Source of the DNA: an uncultured Clostridia bacterium
GTDB taxonomy: Bacteria; Bacillota; Clostridia; Oscillospirales; Acutalibacteraceae
DNA: 64,000 nucleotides
Assembly: GCA_905235625.1 (NCBI GenBank)
Contig: CAJOLX010000006.1
Span: 39,003 to 103,002, forward strand
Direction of reading: 5' to 3'
Shown here one piece after another: positions 1 through 9,401 of this stretch; within the stretch, counting starts at the first letter, position 1, and the number at the start of each line of letters is the position of its first letter. Both the position numbers and the translations under genes were made by a program. The notes under the pieces were generated by a model. The model had not been told where the DNA came from, did no database searches, and worked only from the letters and a program-made list of their open reading frames with translations.

Positions 1-490
1 ACGCATAGTGCCCGGTATTTTTACAAGCAGGGTCGACACTCTCGGCGAATATTCCGTCACCACTTACGACGTAAGGCTTAAAAAGCCAAACAAGGAGCCC
101 GTTGTTGACGTTGCGGCAATGCACACCCTTGAGCATATAATCGCAACTTATCTGCGCAACGACCCCGATTGGAAAGACGAGGTCGTTTACTGGGGCCCCA
201 TGGGCTGCCTTACCGGTTTTTATCTCATATTGAAGGGCAGCCGCGCGCCTAAAGAAATTTACGGCTTGCTGCTCGGCGCGTTTAAATACGTTGAAGGCGC
301 CGAAGAGGTTCCGGGCGCATCTCCCGTTAACTGCGGCAACTATCTTATGCACAATCTTGAAATGGCGAAGTGGTACGCGAGAGAATTCGCCGATTATCTT
401 GCAGCGAACGCCGATAACGACGCGATTTTTGAATACCCCAAAACGGAACGCCTCGTCACAAACGAAGGTCAGAATTTCTTCGATTCTTAA
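1..490 (+). CDS. luxS: S-ribosylhomocysteine lyase (LuxS), 5' end truncated by the window edge
   Basis: HTLEH metal-binding motif, VVDVAAMHTLEHIIATYLRN, GPMGCLTGFYL and PVNCGNYLMH match LuxS. The frame stays open to the window start and the N-terminus is missing. Confidence 0.95.
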   Translation, partial: RIVPGIFTSRVDTLGEYSVTTYDVRLKKPNKEPVVDVAAMHTLEHIIATYLRNDPDWKDEVVYWGPMGCLTGFYLILKGSRAPKEIYGLLLGAFKYVEGAEEVPGASPVNCGNYLMHNLEMAKWYAREFADYLAANADNDAIFEYPKTERLVTNEGQNFFDS

Positions 491-539
491 TTAAGCTTAA
501 GAGCCGCAAAAAGCGTCTTTTAAAAAGGAGACCGGCTAT

Positions 540-884
540 ATGAATAATGAAATGCAGCAGTCAATCATTTACATTGGGCTCAACGATAAGGATACGGGAG
601 TTCAAAAATTTGACACCGAAAAATACGTTTCAATTCTTAACAACGTGTGCAAAAACTATAAGGTCGCTTTTTCGACCCATTGTATAAACGGCGGCTATTT
701 CCATGAAGACGGCAGATACACGCAGGAAACCACTCTGGCGCTCACGCTGCTCGGCTTGGATGAATCCGTCGTTATGGAAATAGCAACGGACCTGTGCGCA
801 TTTTTTCATCAGGAAAGCGTTATGGTGGCGTCTTCGCCGTGCAAGGTCCACTTTGTAAAAGAAAGTCTTGATGATAATTTTTGA
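540..884 (+). CDS. hypothetical protein, 114 aa (possibly DUF3574-like)
   Basis: ORF with RBS aaaaggag just upstream and same orientation as luxS; family match is only tentative. Confidence 0.6.
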   Translation: MNNEMQQSIIYIGLNDKDTGVQKFDTEKYVSILNNVCKNYKVAFSTHCINGGYFHEDGRYTQETTLALTLLGLDESVVMEIATDLCAFFHQESVMVASSPCKVHFVKESLDDNF

Positions 885-952
885 ACGGCGCTTTTGAGCT
901 TTGAGTAAAAAAAGAGGATGAAAATCCAAAGTTTCGGCGGTGAGATTAAAAG

Positions 953-3250
953 TTGAAAAAGAGTTTTAAAGATATATTGATAATTGCGGTTTCTTTATCG
1001 CTTGTCCTGTGCACCCTCGCCGCGTGCGGCGTTAGCTCGGGGCGTGAAATAAGCTCCATTGAGCAGCTTAACGACAGCTCTTACGTTATAGGTGTTCCGC
1101 TTGATACCAATGACAGTAAGCTGATTGCCGAGGAGTTTCCGAACGCTCAGATAAAACATTTTCCGAGCGACCTGAACGGTTACACCGCCCTCGGCGAAGG
1201 CAAAATTGACGCATTCGCGGGCGACAAGCTCGCCATGCAGATAGCTCTTAAAAACGGGCTTAAAGGAATTCGTCTGCTTGACGGCTCTCTCGGCAGCGTC
1301 CACGTTTGCGCGCCTGCCGTTTCTCCCGTCTCAAAAGTGCCCGATTTGCTCAACAAAATAAACGCTTTTCTTGACGAAATAGAGAGCTCGGGCGTTAAGG
1401 ACGAAATGATTGAGCGCCTGCTGATAAACGGCGAAGAGAAAATGGCGGACATTTCCCTGCCCGAGTCATCGGATATTCACCTTAGGGTGGGCACGACAGG
1501 CTGCATAACGCCCTACACCTATTACGTGGGCACGGAGCTTTGCGGCTACGATATTGAGCTCGCTAACCGCTTTGCCGCATGGCTCGGCGCAACGATTGAA
1601 TTTAAAGTTTATGATTATGACGGCATCGTTCCCGCGGCTCTCAGCGGAGACGTTGACTGCGTTTTTGCCAATCTTTACGTAACCCCCGAGAGGGAAGAAA
1701 TAATTGAGTTTTCCAACCCGACATATATCGGCGAGATAGGCGTTGCCGTGCAGGATAAAACCGCTGCGTCCGGAAATAAAAGCAATGAAAACGCGGGCAA
1801 AGGCGAAACTCCCAATGCGTATGATTTTAATAATTCCCGCATAGCGATTCTCACGGGCACGAATTTTTTAGATATTGTATCGAATGAATTGCCCGACGCT
1901 CAGCAGATTATTTTTAACACCGTTCCCGATATGGTGGAAGCGCTTGAATCGGGTAAGGTTGACGCAATAGCGCTCGATGAGCCCGTAGCGCGCAATATCG
2001 TAGCGGAGCGTGACGGCGTAAGGATTGCCGAGGGAACTTTGGACGATTTTTCGCTGGCTTATATCTTCAACAAAAGCGAAAAATATCAGGCGCTTTGTGA
2101 TGAGCTTTCGGAATATTTGCGCTCCATTAAAGAGGACGGAACTATCCAAAACCTGCAAAGCAAGTGGTTTGACTCCGTTACCGACAGGTCGATGATGTCG
2201 GTCGACATAAAATCTTTGCCGGACACGAACGGCACCCTTAAAATTGTGACGATAAGTTATCCTCCGTTTTCCATGTTTGAAGAGGGCGATTTCTTTGGCT
2301 ATGATATCGAGATTTTAGCGCTTTTTTGCAAGGAAAAAGGGTATAAACCCGAAATTACCGAAATAAACCAGGACGCAGTCATTTCTGCCATCCAAGCCGA
2401 AAAATTCGATCTCGGAGCCTGCTCGGCGGCAATAACCGAAGAAAGACAGGAACTGATAAATTTTTCGGAGCCCGGTTGTGACGCCGGCGTTGTGCTGCTT
2501 ATTGCCGGCGAAAAGAATACCGAAGGAATATCGTTCATTGAAAACGTAATATCGAGCTTTGAAAAAACGTTCATACGCGAAAACAGATATAAGCTGTTTT
2601 TGCAGGGAATATTGATGACGATTATCATCGCCTCTCTTTCCGCCCTTTTCGGCACTCTGCTCGGCTTTGTGATTTTTATGCTCTGCAGGCACGGAAACCG
2701 CGCTGCAAACGGCGTTGCGAAGGTGTTCGGCAGGCTTATGGAGGGTCTTCCCGTAGTCGTGCTTTTGATGATCCTTTATTACATCGTGTTTTCAAGAGTT
2801 GACATAAGCGGAGTGGCGGTGTCGGTCATTGCGTTCACAATGACTTTCGGCGCGGAGGTTTACGCCATGATTAACTCCGCCGTTGCTACCGTTGACATAG
2901 GTCAGACGGAAGCGGCTTATTCTCTCGGCTACACCGACAGAAAGGCGTTTTTCAGATTTATTCTGCCTCAGGCTCTGCCGCATTTTCTGCCCGCTTATCG
3001 CAGCAGCCTCGTAAGCCTTATCAAGGCGACAGCCGTTGTGGGCTACATCGCCGTTCAGGACCTTACGAAAATGGCGGATATAGTGAGAAGCAGAACTTAC
3101 GATGCGTTTTTCCCGCTCATCGCTGTGGCGATAATCTACTATATAATCGCTCGCCTTATGGTTTTCGCCGTTAACAAAATAACTCTCGGCATTGACCCCG
3201 AAAGGCGTAAAAAAGAGGACGTGCTGAAAGGAGTGGACACTCATGATTGA
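953..3250 (+). CDS. amino-acid ABC transporter, multi-lobe substrate-binding domains fused to permease
   Basis: Lipoprotein signal (LCTLAACG), SBP_bac_3 motifs (GYDIELANRFAAWLGATIEF, TPEREEIIEFSNP) and C-terminal HisM-type permease (YSLGYTDRKAFFRFILPQALPHFLPAYRSSLVSLIKATAVVGYIAVQDL). TTG start. Confidence 0.92.
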   Translation: MKKSFKDILIIAVSLSLVLCTLAACGVSSGREISSIEQLNDSSYVIGVPLDTNDSKLIAEEFPNAQIKHFPSDLNGYTALGEGKIDAFAGDKLAMQIALKNGLKGIRLLDGSLGSVHVCAPAVSPVSKVPDLLNKINAFLDEIESSGVKDEMIERLLINGEEKMADISLPESSDIHLRVGTTGCITPYTYYVGTELCGYDIELANRFAAWLGATIEFKVYDYDGIVPAALSGDVDCVFANLYVTPEREEIIEFSNPTYIGEIGVAVQDKTAASGNKSNENAGKGETPNAYDFNNSRIAILTGTNFLDIVSNELPDAQQIIFNTVPDMVEALESGKVDAIALDEPVARNIVAERDGVRIAEGTLDDFSLAYIFNKSEKYQALCDELSEYLRSIKEDGTIQNLQSKWFDSVTDRSMMSVDIKSLPDTNGTLKIVTISYPPFSMFEEGDFFGYDIEILALFCKEKGYKPEITEINQDAVISAIQAEKFDLGACSAAITEERQELINFSEPGCDAGVVLLIAGEKNTEGISFIENVISSFEKTFIRENRYKLFLQGILMTIIIASLSALFGTLLGFVIFMLCRHGNRAANGVAKVFGRLMEGLPVVVLLMILYYIVFSRVDISGVAVSVIAFTMTFGAEVYAMINSAVATVDIGQTEAAYSLGYTDRKAFFRFILPQALPHFLPAYRSSLVSLIKATAVVGYIAVQDLTKMADIVRSRTYDAFFPLIAVAIIYYIIARLMVFAVNKITLGIDPERRKKEDVLKGVDTHD

Positions 3251-4340
3251 GCTTATTCATCTTCGCAAAGAATACGAAAACGCAACTCCGCTTAAAGACG
3301 TTAACACCGTCATAAACGACGGTGACGTTATCTCGATAATCGGGCCCTCCGGCACCGGCAAATCGACCCTCATAAGATGCATTGAAATGCTTGAAAAACC
3401 CACGAGCGGCAAGATTTTGCTGAACGGCGAAGACATAACGGACCCGAAATACGACATCACCAAGGCGAGAAAGCGCATGGGCATGGTGTTTCAGTCCTTC
3501 AACCTTTTCGGCCACCTCACCGTTATTGAAAACATAATGACTCCGCAAATAGACATTCTCGGCAAAAGCAGGCAGGAGGCTTACGACAAAGGTGTTGAGC
3601 TGCTCAAGAGGGTAGGGCTGTCGGGCAGAGAGCTTCAATATCCCTCTCAGCTTTCGGGCGGTCAGAAGCAGAGGGTCGCGATAGCGAGAGCCCTCGCCAT
3701 GGACCCCGAGGTCATTCTCTTTGACGAGCCGACGAGCGCTCTCGACCCCACTATGGTGGGCGAGGTTCAGTCCGTAATAAAAGACCTTGCCGCAAGCGGC
3801 AAAACCATGATGATAGTCACTCACGAAATGAATTTCGCGAGAAAAGTCAGCAGCCGCGTTTTTTATATGGACGACGGCGGCATATACGAAGACGGCGCCC
3901 CCGAGCAGATTTTTGAAAATCCGCAAAAGGAGCTCACGAAAAGATTTATTCAAAGGCTCAAGATACTTGAATTCAAAATCGAAAGCCGTGATTTCGACTT
4001 CCTCAGCGCGGAAAGCGAAATCGAAAGATACTGCCTTGAAAATGACGTTCCTTCGCGCGTTAAATACCGCATAAGCCTTGTGTTTGAAGAATTGCTTCAG
4101 CAGCTTTTGATGCCCGTAATCGGCAAGACACAGGCGAACGTCAAGATAGAATACGCCCCCGCCAAAGAGGAAGCGGCGGTAACGGTGAGCTACGGCGGCG
4201 AAAAATTTGACCCTGCCGACGGCGACAACGAGCTTTCATACAGGGTGCTTAAAGCGACCACCGACGAGGTAAGCTTCGCTTACGACCCCGAAGCGGAATT
4301 TGCAAACACCGTTAAGGTGCTCATATCCGAGAGTAAATAA
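3243..4340 (+). CDS. polar amino-acid ABC transporter ATP-binding protein with C-terminal RsbW/GHKL-like domain
   Basis: Walker A GPSGTGKST, signature LSGGQKQRVAIARAL, Walker B VILFDEPTSALDP; additional ~125 aa C-terminal domain from about residue 240; overlaps the permease stop. Confidence 0.93.
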   Translation: MIELIHLRKEYENATPLKDVNTVINDGDVISIIGPSGTGKSTLIRCIEMLEKPTSGKILLNGEDITDPKYDITKARKRMGMVFQSFNLFGHLTVIENIMTPQIDILGKSRQEAYDKGVELLKRVGLSGRELQYPSQLSGGQKQRVAIARALAMDPEVILFDEPTSALDPTMVGEVQSVIKDLAASGKTMMIVTHEMNFARKVSSRVFYMDDGGIYEDGAPEQIFENPQKELTKRFIQRLKILEFKIESRDFDFLSAESEIERYCLENDVPSRVKYRISLVFEELLQQLLMPVIGKTQANVKIEYAPAKEEAAVTVSYGGEKFDPADGDNELSYRVLKATTDEVSFAYDPEAEFANTVKVLISESK

Positions 4341-4363
4341 AAGTTTGATTTTGAGAGAGGCTT

Positions 4364-5200
4364 ATGAAAACCGCACCTAAAATAATACTTTGCGCCGTTA
4401 TTGCGCTCGCGCTCTTTGCAGGCGTGTTCGCGGTCGTTCGTCATCACTCGGGCAATAAAACGCCCGAAGAAGCTAAAATGACCGAAGCTGCGGCAGAAGA
4501 AGCGAAAGCGACCGAAACGGCTGCAGAAGAAAGCAGCGAAACGCCTCGGACAAACGGAAATCGGGAGAGTGAGAGAATGCTCGAAGTAAATAACGTTCGC
4601 CTTTCCGTTAAGGAAGCGGGGAGCGGCAGGGATATGATACTCATTCACGGAAGAACTCTTTCAAAAGAGAGCATGGACCCTCTGTTTGACCGATACAAAA
4701 GCAGTTATCACGTGGTGAGCTATGACGTGAGAGGGCACGGCAAAACCGAGTCAAGCGGAGAATTTTCGCTCGACGATCTTGCCGACGATCTCAACGCGCT
4801 TATGGCGGCTTACGGCATGGAAAAGCCCGTTGTAATAGGTTTTTCCATGGGCTCATACATTGCCCTGAGAGCTGCCGAAAAATACCCCGGTTCTTTCTCC
4901 AAAGTGGTGCTCATAGGCACGCGCGGCGCAAGAACGTTTTCCTCGTGGACAACGAATGACGAGGTCGGCAGGGCGCTCGAAAGCTTTGACAATATGACCG
5001 ACGCTTATAAAGTGACGGAGCCCGTTTTGGTCCTTACCGGTGAACGTGATGTGATAAATCCCCCCGCGGAGGGAGAAAAGGTCGCAAACGCTCTGCCGAA
5101 CGCGGTTTATAAAATCGTGCCGCGCGCGGAGCATGAGGCTTATTCTTCAAATCCGACTTTCGTATTTAACGAACTCGATAACTTTCTTAACGATAATTAA
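4364..5200 (+). CDS. membrane-anchored alpha/beta hydrolase
   Basis: N-terminal TM, Glu/Ala/Thr-rich linker, GFSMGS nucleophile elbow, DVRGHGKTE. Confidence 0.85.
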   Translation: MKTAPKIILCAVIALALFAGVFAVVRHHSGNKTPEEAKMTEAAAEEAKATETAAEESSETPRTNGNRESERMLEVNNVRLSVKEAGSGRDMILIHGRTLSKESMDPLFDRYKSSYHVVSYDVRGHGKTESSGEFSLDDLADDLNALMAAYGMEKPVVIGFSMGSYIALRAAEKYPGSFSKVVLIGTRGARTFSSWTTNDEVGRALESFDNMTDAYKVTEPVLVLTGERDVINPPAEGEKVANALPNAVYKIVPRAEHEAYSSNPTFVFNELDNFLNDN

Positions 5201-5233
5201 AGCCCGGAAGGCTTTTTGACACGGGGTGAGGCT

Positions 5234-6571
5234 ATGATAGAGGGCTTTTCCGCCCGGGAGCTGGTCGAGGAAGAAATAAAGCAGAGAAGGCAGGAAGGCT
5301 GCGCCGTTTCGGATTATGATTTGACGGGGCTTTCCGACGAAGAGCTTGAAAAAATATATCTTGAGCTCTCGGCGCTTAAAGTCAAAGCTGATTTTCCTTT
5401 TTACGAGCCGAACGACCTTGACGAAATACTGAAAAATTCCGACGGGAGCTCATACAAAAAAGAGCCCGACAAAAAGGATTTGCACGATAAATTTTACGGC
5501 GCGTGGCTCGGCAGAATTATCGGCTGCATTATGGGCAAGCCCGTAGAGCGAAGCCCCTACGGAGGCGGCGACGAAAATTTTGCCGGCTGGGAATACGTTA
5601 AGCTTTGGCAGCAGGGCGCGTCGGATCCTTTTCCGCCCGACAACTACATATCCGGCAAATCGTCGGCGTCGGAAAAATATTCGCTTAAAGTCAACTGCCC
5701 CGACAGCCTCAAAGAAAACATACGCTTTGCCGAGAGCGACGACGATATAAGATACCTCGTGCTCGGCCTTCTGATAAACGAAAAATACGGCAATGATTTC
5801 ACGCCGAGTGACGTTGCGGGCATGTGGCAGAAATATCTGCCCCTCTCAATGTGCTTTACGGCGGAGAGGGCGGCGCTTATAAACAGCGTGACCTGCCCCG
5901 AAACCGACCCCGCAAAGCAGGTGGAATTTTGCCACGGCAACAGAAATCCTTACCGCGAGTGGATAGGCGCTCAGATAAGAGCGGACCACTACGGATACTA
6001 TAACGCGGGCGACCCTCTCGCCGCCGCGAAATCGGCTTATAACGACGCGATTTTTTCTCACGTTAAAAACGGCGTTTACGGCTCAATGTTTGTCGCCGCT
6101 CTCACCGCCGCGGCATTTACGGAAAAGGACGCGGAGAAGTGCATAGAAATCGCTTTGTCGGTCATTCCGAACACCTCAAGGCTTTACGCCGACGTTTTGT
6201 TCGCGGTGAAGGCGGCAAAGAGTTCTTCAAACGCCGAGGAGCTTTATTCTTCCCTTTGGAGCCGCTTCTCATCTCTTTCGCCCGTTCACACAAACAATAA
6301 CGCAGCGGTCTGCGCCGCGGCTCTCATAAAAGGCGGCGGAGATTTTGCAAAATCCGTGGGAATTGCCGTCGGAGCGGGCTGGGATACCGACTGCAACGGC
6401 GCAACGGTCGGCTCGGTTGCCGGCATAATCAGCGGCGCCGAAGGCATACCGGATTATCTTAAAAATCCGCTTGGCGATACGCTTTATTCTTCAATACCGG
6501 ATTTTCATCCCGCAAAGATTTCTCTCTGCGCCGAGAGAAGCGAGAAGCTGTATCTTTCGCGCAGTAAATAA
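5234..6571 (+). CDS. ADP-ribosylglycohydrolase family protein
   Basis: KFYGAWLGRIIGCIMGKPVE and GAGWDTDCNGATVGSVAGIISG motifs. ATG at 5234 preceded by ggggtgag; the ORF track starts at an upstream TTG (5216). Confidence 0.85.
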   Translation: MIEGFSARELVEEEIKQRRQEGCAVSDYDLTGLSDEELEKIYLELSALKVKADFPFYEPNDLDEILKNSDGSSYKKEPDKKDLHDKFYGAWLGRIIGCIMGKPVERSPYGGGDENFAGWEYVKLWQQGASDPFPPDNYISGKSSASEKYSLKVNCPDSLKENIRFAESDDDIRYLVLGLLINEKYGNDFTPSDVAGMWQKYLPLSMCFTAERAALINSVTCPETDPAKQVEFCHGNRNPYREWIGAQIRADHYGYYNAGDPLAAAKSAYNDAIFSHVKNGVYGSMFVAALTAAAFTEKDAEKCIEIALSVIPNTSRLYADVLFAVKAAKSSSNAEELYSSLWSRFSSLSPVHTNNNAAVCAAALIKGGGDFAKSVGIAVGAGWDTDCNGATVGSVAGIISGAEGIPDYLKNPLGDTLYSSIPDFHPAKISLCAERSEKLYLSRSK

Positions 6572-6666
6572 ACTTTTCACAAGCAATAATTCGCAAACGC
6601 ATTTTCGGGCGATATTATCGTTCTCGTCCGAAAAACAATAATCAAAATCGGAAATGGGGTTTTGCT

Positions 6667-8037
6667 ATGGTCATCGGCATGATCGGCGACATGTTTTCAA
6701 AAATGATAGGCACGCTGGCGGTGATACTTGTCGTTTCGGCGTTTATAGGCGGCAGCGACGTGATGTCAAAATTTACGGTGAATGAAAAGAAATGGAAAAT
6801 TATCATCATCACCGGTCTGCTCGGCGGAATATTCGGAATTTACGGCAATATTTCGGGCTTTGAGCTTAACGGCGCCGTCGTTTCCGTTCGCGATATAGGC
6901 CCGATGCTCGCGGGCTTTACCGCAGGGCCGATCAGCGGCTTGATTGCGGGCGCAGTTGCGGGAATTCACAGGCTTATGATGGGCGGCATCACCGCAAAGG
7001 CGTGCGTTGTGGCGACCTGCTGCATAGGCGTTATCTGCGGCGCGATTTCCATGAAATGGCGCAAAATCGTTTCAAAACCTTTGTTCGCTTTTTTGCTCAG
7101 CGCCGCTATGGAAGCTTTTCACCTGTGCGTTGTGCTGATAATGGTGAAGCCCTTTGAAACGGCTCTCGACATAGTCAAGGCGATAGCCGTTCCGTTCATT
7201 CTGACTAACGCCGCCGGCTTCGCGATGATGATTGCGATAATAACCTACACCGAAAAGCAGCGAGCTCTCACAAGCGAAAAAAGCCGCTTGCAGTCCGAGC
7301 TTGAAACGGCGAGCGTAATTCAGCACTCCCTGCTTCCGCTTATCACTGAAAATTATCCGGGGCGCGAAGGCCTCAGCGTCGGCGCGTCAATGGAAGCGGC
7401 AAAGGAAGTCGGCGGAGATTTTTATGACTTTTTCTTCGTTGATTCAAACCGCATAGCGTTCCTCATAGGCGACGTTTCGGGCAAAGGCATACCCGCCGCG
7501 ATGTTTATGGCTTCGTCAAAAATAACCCTTCAAAACTGCATAAGGGATATTCCGGAGCTTTCGGCGGCTGTCGCAACGGCAAACAACTCTCTCTGCGCGC
7601 GCAATGAAGCGGATATGTTCGTCACAATCTGGGTCGGCGTTCTCAACCTCACAAGCGGTGAGCTCAAGTTTGTGAGCGCCGGTCACAATCCTCCCGTTTT
7701 GCTCAGAAACGGCAATGCGGAGCTTATGAAATTCAAAAACGGCTTTGTGCTCGCGGGCATGCAGGGCGCGAAATACAGAGAAAACGTCATAACTCTCGAA
7801 AAGGGCGATACCCTCTGCCTTTATACCGACGGCGTGACGGAAGCGGAGGATAAAGAGCACAATCTTTTCGGCGAAGAAAGGCTCATAAAATGCTTTGAAA
7901 ACGGGAGCGGCAAAACTCCCGACGAGCTTATCGAAGGAGTTAAAAATTCGATTGACGATTTTATAAAAGGCAACAGCCAGTTTGACGATATGACGATGCT
8001 TTGCTTCAAATGGGGAGACGAAGCAAAAGCCGAGTAA
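6667..8037 (+). CDS. SpoIIE-family PP2C phosphatase with LytS-type 5TM N-terminal region
   Basis: N-terminal 5TM-5TMR_LYT-like region (DIGPMLAGFTAGPISGLIAGAVAGIHRLMMGG); C-terminal EVGGDFYDFF, GDVSGKGIPAAMFMA, SAGHNPP, YTDGVTEA, FDDMTMLCF. Confidence 0.92.
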   Translation: MVIGMIGDMFSKMIGTLAVILVVSAFIGGSDVMSKFTVNEKKWKIIIITGLLGGIFGIYGNISGFELNGAVVSVRDIGPMLAGFTAGPISGLIAGAVAGIHRLMMGGITAKACVVATCCIGVICGAISMKWRKIVSKPLFAFLLSAAMEAFHLCVVLIMVKPFETALDIVKAIAVPFILTNAAGFAMMIAIITYTEKQRALTSEKSRLQSELETASVIQHSLLPLITENYPGREGLSVGASMEAAKEVGGDFYDFFFVDSNRIAFLIGDVSGKGIPAAMFMASSKITLQNCIRDIPELSAAVATANNSLCARNEADMFVTIWVGVLNLTSGELKFVSAGHNPPVLLRNGNAELMKFKNGFVLAGMQGAKYRENVITLEKGDTLCLYTDGVTEAEDKEHNLFGEERLIKCFENGSGKTPDELIEGVKNSIDDFIKGNSQFDDMTMLCFKWGDEAKAE

Positions 8038-8079
8038 CGCTTAAACAAGCGTATCAACAAATAAAAGGGAAATAGAAAA

Positions 8080-8205
8080 TTGAAAAATTCAATAAAAGCA
8101 AAAAAAGCCGCAAAATCCGCGCTTTGGTTTTTTCCCGCGTATTTTGCGTTCATTGCGTTTTTCGCGCTTCCTTGCCGAAAAAGAGAATTTTTCATCAAAC
8201 CATAA
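8080..8205 (+). CDS. putative 41-aa hydrophobic small protein (TTG start)
   Basis: Manual translation MKNSIKAKKAAKSALWFFPAYFAFIAFFALPCRKREFFIKP with RBS-like aaaaggga upstream; not in the ORF track. Confidence 0.3.
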   Translation: MKNSIKAKKAAKSALWFFPAYFAFIAFFALPCRKREFFIKP

Positions 8206-8294
8206 GGCGTATCATAATTCCCATAAGGCACCTTCTTTGATTTTTTTCACAATATTGCGGCGCTTAATCTTAATTTTTAAGGAGATGAGCGGTT

Positions 8295-9356
8295 TTGGGC
8301 ATACTTAAAGCGTTTAAAGATTCTGTCGGCGGAGTCGCGGCAGACCAGTGGCTTGAGGTTTATTATTGCGACAGCCTGCCCGTAGGCACTTTGGCTTTAA
8401 GAGGCGTAAGGCAGGTCGGTCAAAACTCGGCAAACACAAAGGGCGACGAAAACGTTATCAGCGACGGCTCTGTAATAATCGTGAACGAAGGGCAGTGTGC
8501 CCTGGTTATTGAGCAGGGCAAAATAATCGCGGATTACAGGGAGCCCGGCGAAAACAAATTCCACAGCGACAAAACCTCGAGCGTCTTTTCAAAAGGCGGC
8601 ATAAAAGGAATGGCAAAGCAAACCTTTGACCGCTTCGGCTACGGCGGAGTCGTCGCCGTTCATCAGTTTGTGATGTATTTAAATCTGAAAGAGCAGCTCG
8701 GCAACGAATTTTATCTCAGCTGCCCCGTAAGACTTGTTGACAGATACGGAAATCTCGATTTTGACGCGACCGTTTCCGTTTCGGGAATGTTCTCTTTTAA
8801 AATCACCGACCCCGTCACTTTCTATAAAAATGTTTGCCGCGCTTCCACCGGCGCCGTTTACACCGCGTCCGTTATGCCTCAGCTTATGGAGGAGTTTAAA
8901 TCCGTTGCGATCAAAGGCATTTCGGAGCTTTGCGAATCGGGCGTTTCACCGACCGATATTTCAAAGAAAACGGAAGAATTAAGCGAGCTCATTAAAGCGC
9001 AGATGACCGAAAAATGGGCGGCACTCAGGGGCTTTTCGGCTCAGAGCGTTGCGATTTCTTCAATATCGGTTGCCGCCGAAGACCTCGGCGCGCTTCAGCT
9101 TGCCGAGCGCGTTAAAATGCTCACCGATCCTCAGATGGCGGCTGCGGCGCTCATATCCGCGCAGGCGGACGCAATGGTCGGCGCGGCGAATAATCCCGCC
9201 GGAGCGGCGGGCGCTTTCATAGGAGTTGCGGGCGCAGGGGCAGTAGGCGGCGCGTTCGCCGAAAGCGGCGCTTCAAATCCCAAATTGTGGGTTTGCAAAT
9301 GCGGCAAATACAATACCTCCGAATACTGTGAAAACTGCGGAGCAAAAAGGCTTTAA
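8295..9356 (+). CDS. SPFH-domain protein (virion-core/YdjL-like) with C-terminal zinc ribbon
   Basis: SPFH-like core (VPLVDRYGNLDFDATVSVSGMFSFKITDPVTFYKNV region), Gly/Ala linker, CKCGKYNTSEYCENCGAKRL; TTG start with aaggagatga RBS. Confidence 0.8.
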   Translation: MGILKAFKDSVGGVAADQWLEVYYCDSLPVGTLALRGVRQVGQNSANTKGDENVISDGSVIIVNEGQCALVIEQGKIIADYREPGENKFHSDKTSSVFSKGGIKGMAKQTFDRFGYGGVVAVHQFVMYLNLKEQLGNEFYLSCPVRLVDRYGNLDFDATVSVSGMFSFKITDPVTFYKNVCRASTGAVYTASVMPQLMEEFKSVAIKGISELCESGVSPTDISKKTEELSELIKAQMTEKWAALRGFSAQSVAISSISVAAEDLGALQLAERVKMLTDPQMAAAALISAQADAMVGAANNPAGAAGAFIGVAGAGAVGGAFAESGASNPKLWVCKCGKYNTSEYCENCGAKRL

Positions 9357-9401
9357 GAACAAATCGCTTTTACGTAATACAACCCGAAGAGGAGAGGTTA
9401 T

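Noticed and set aside
3171-3953. 260-aa minus-strand ORF
   Set aside because: Antisense to the clear ABC ATPase; Arg/His/Tyr-rich translation typical of an antisense frame in GC-rich coding DNA.
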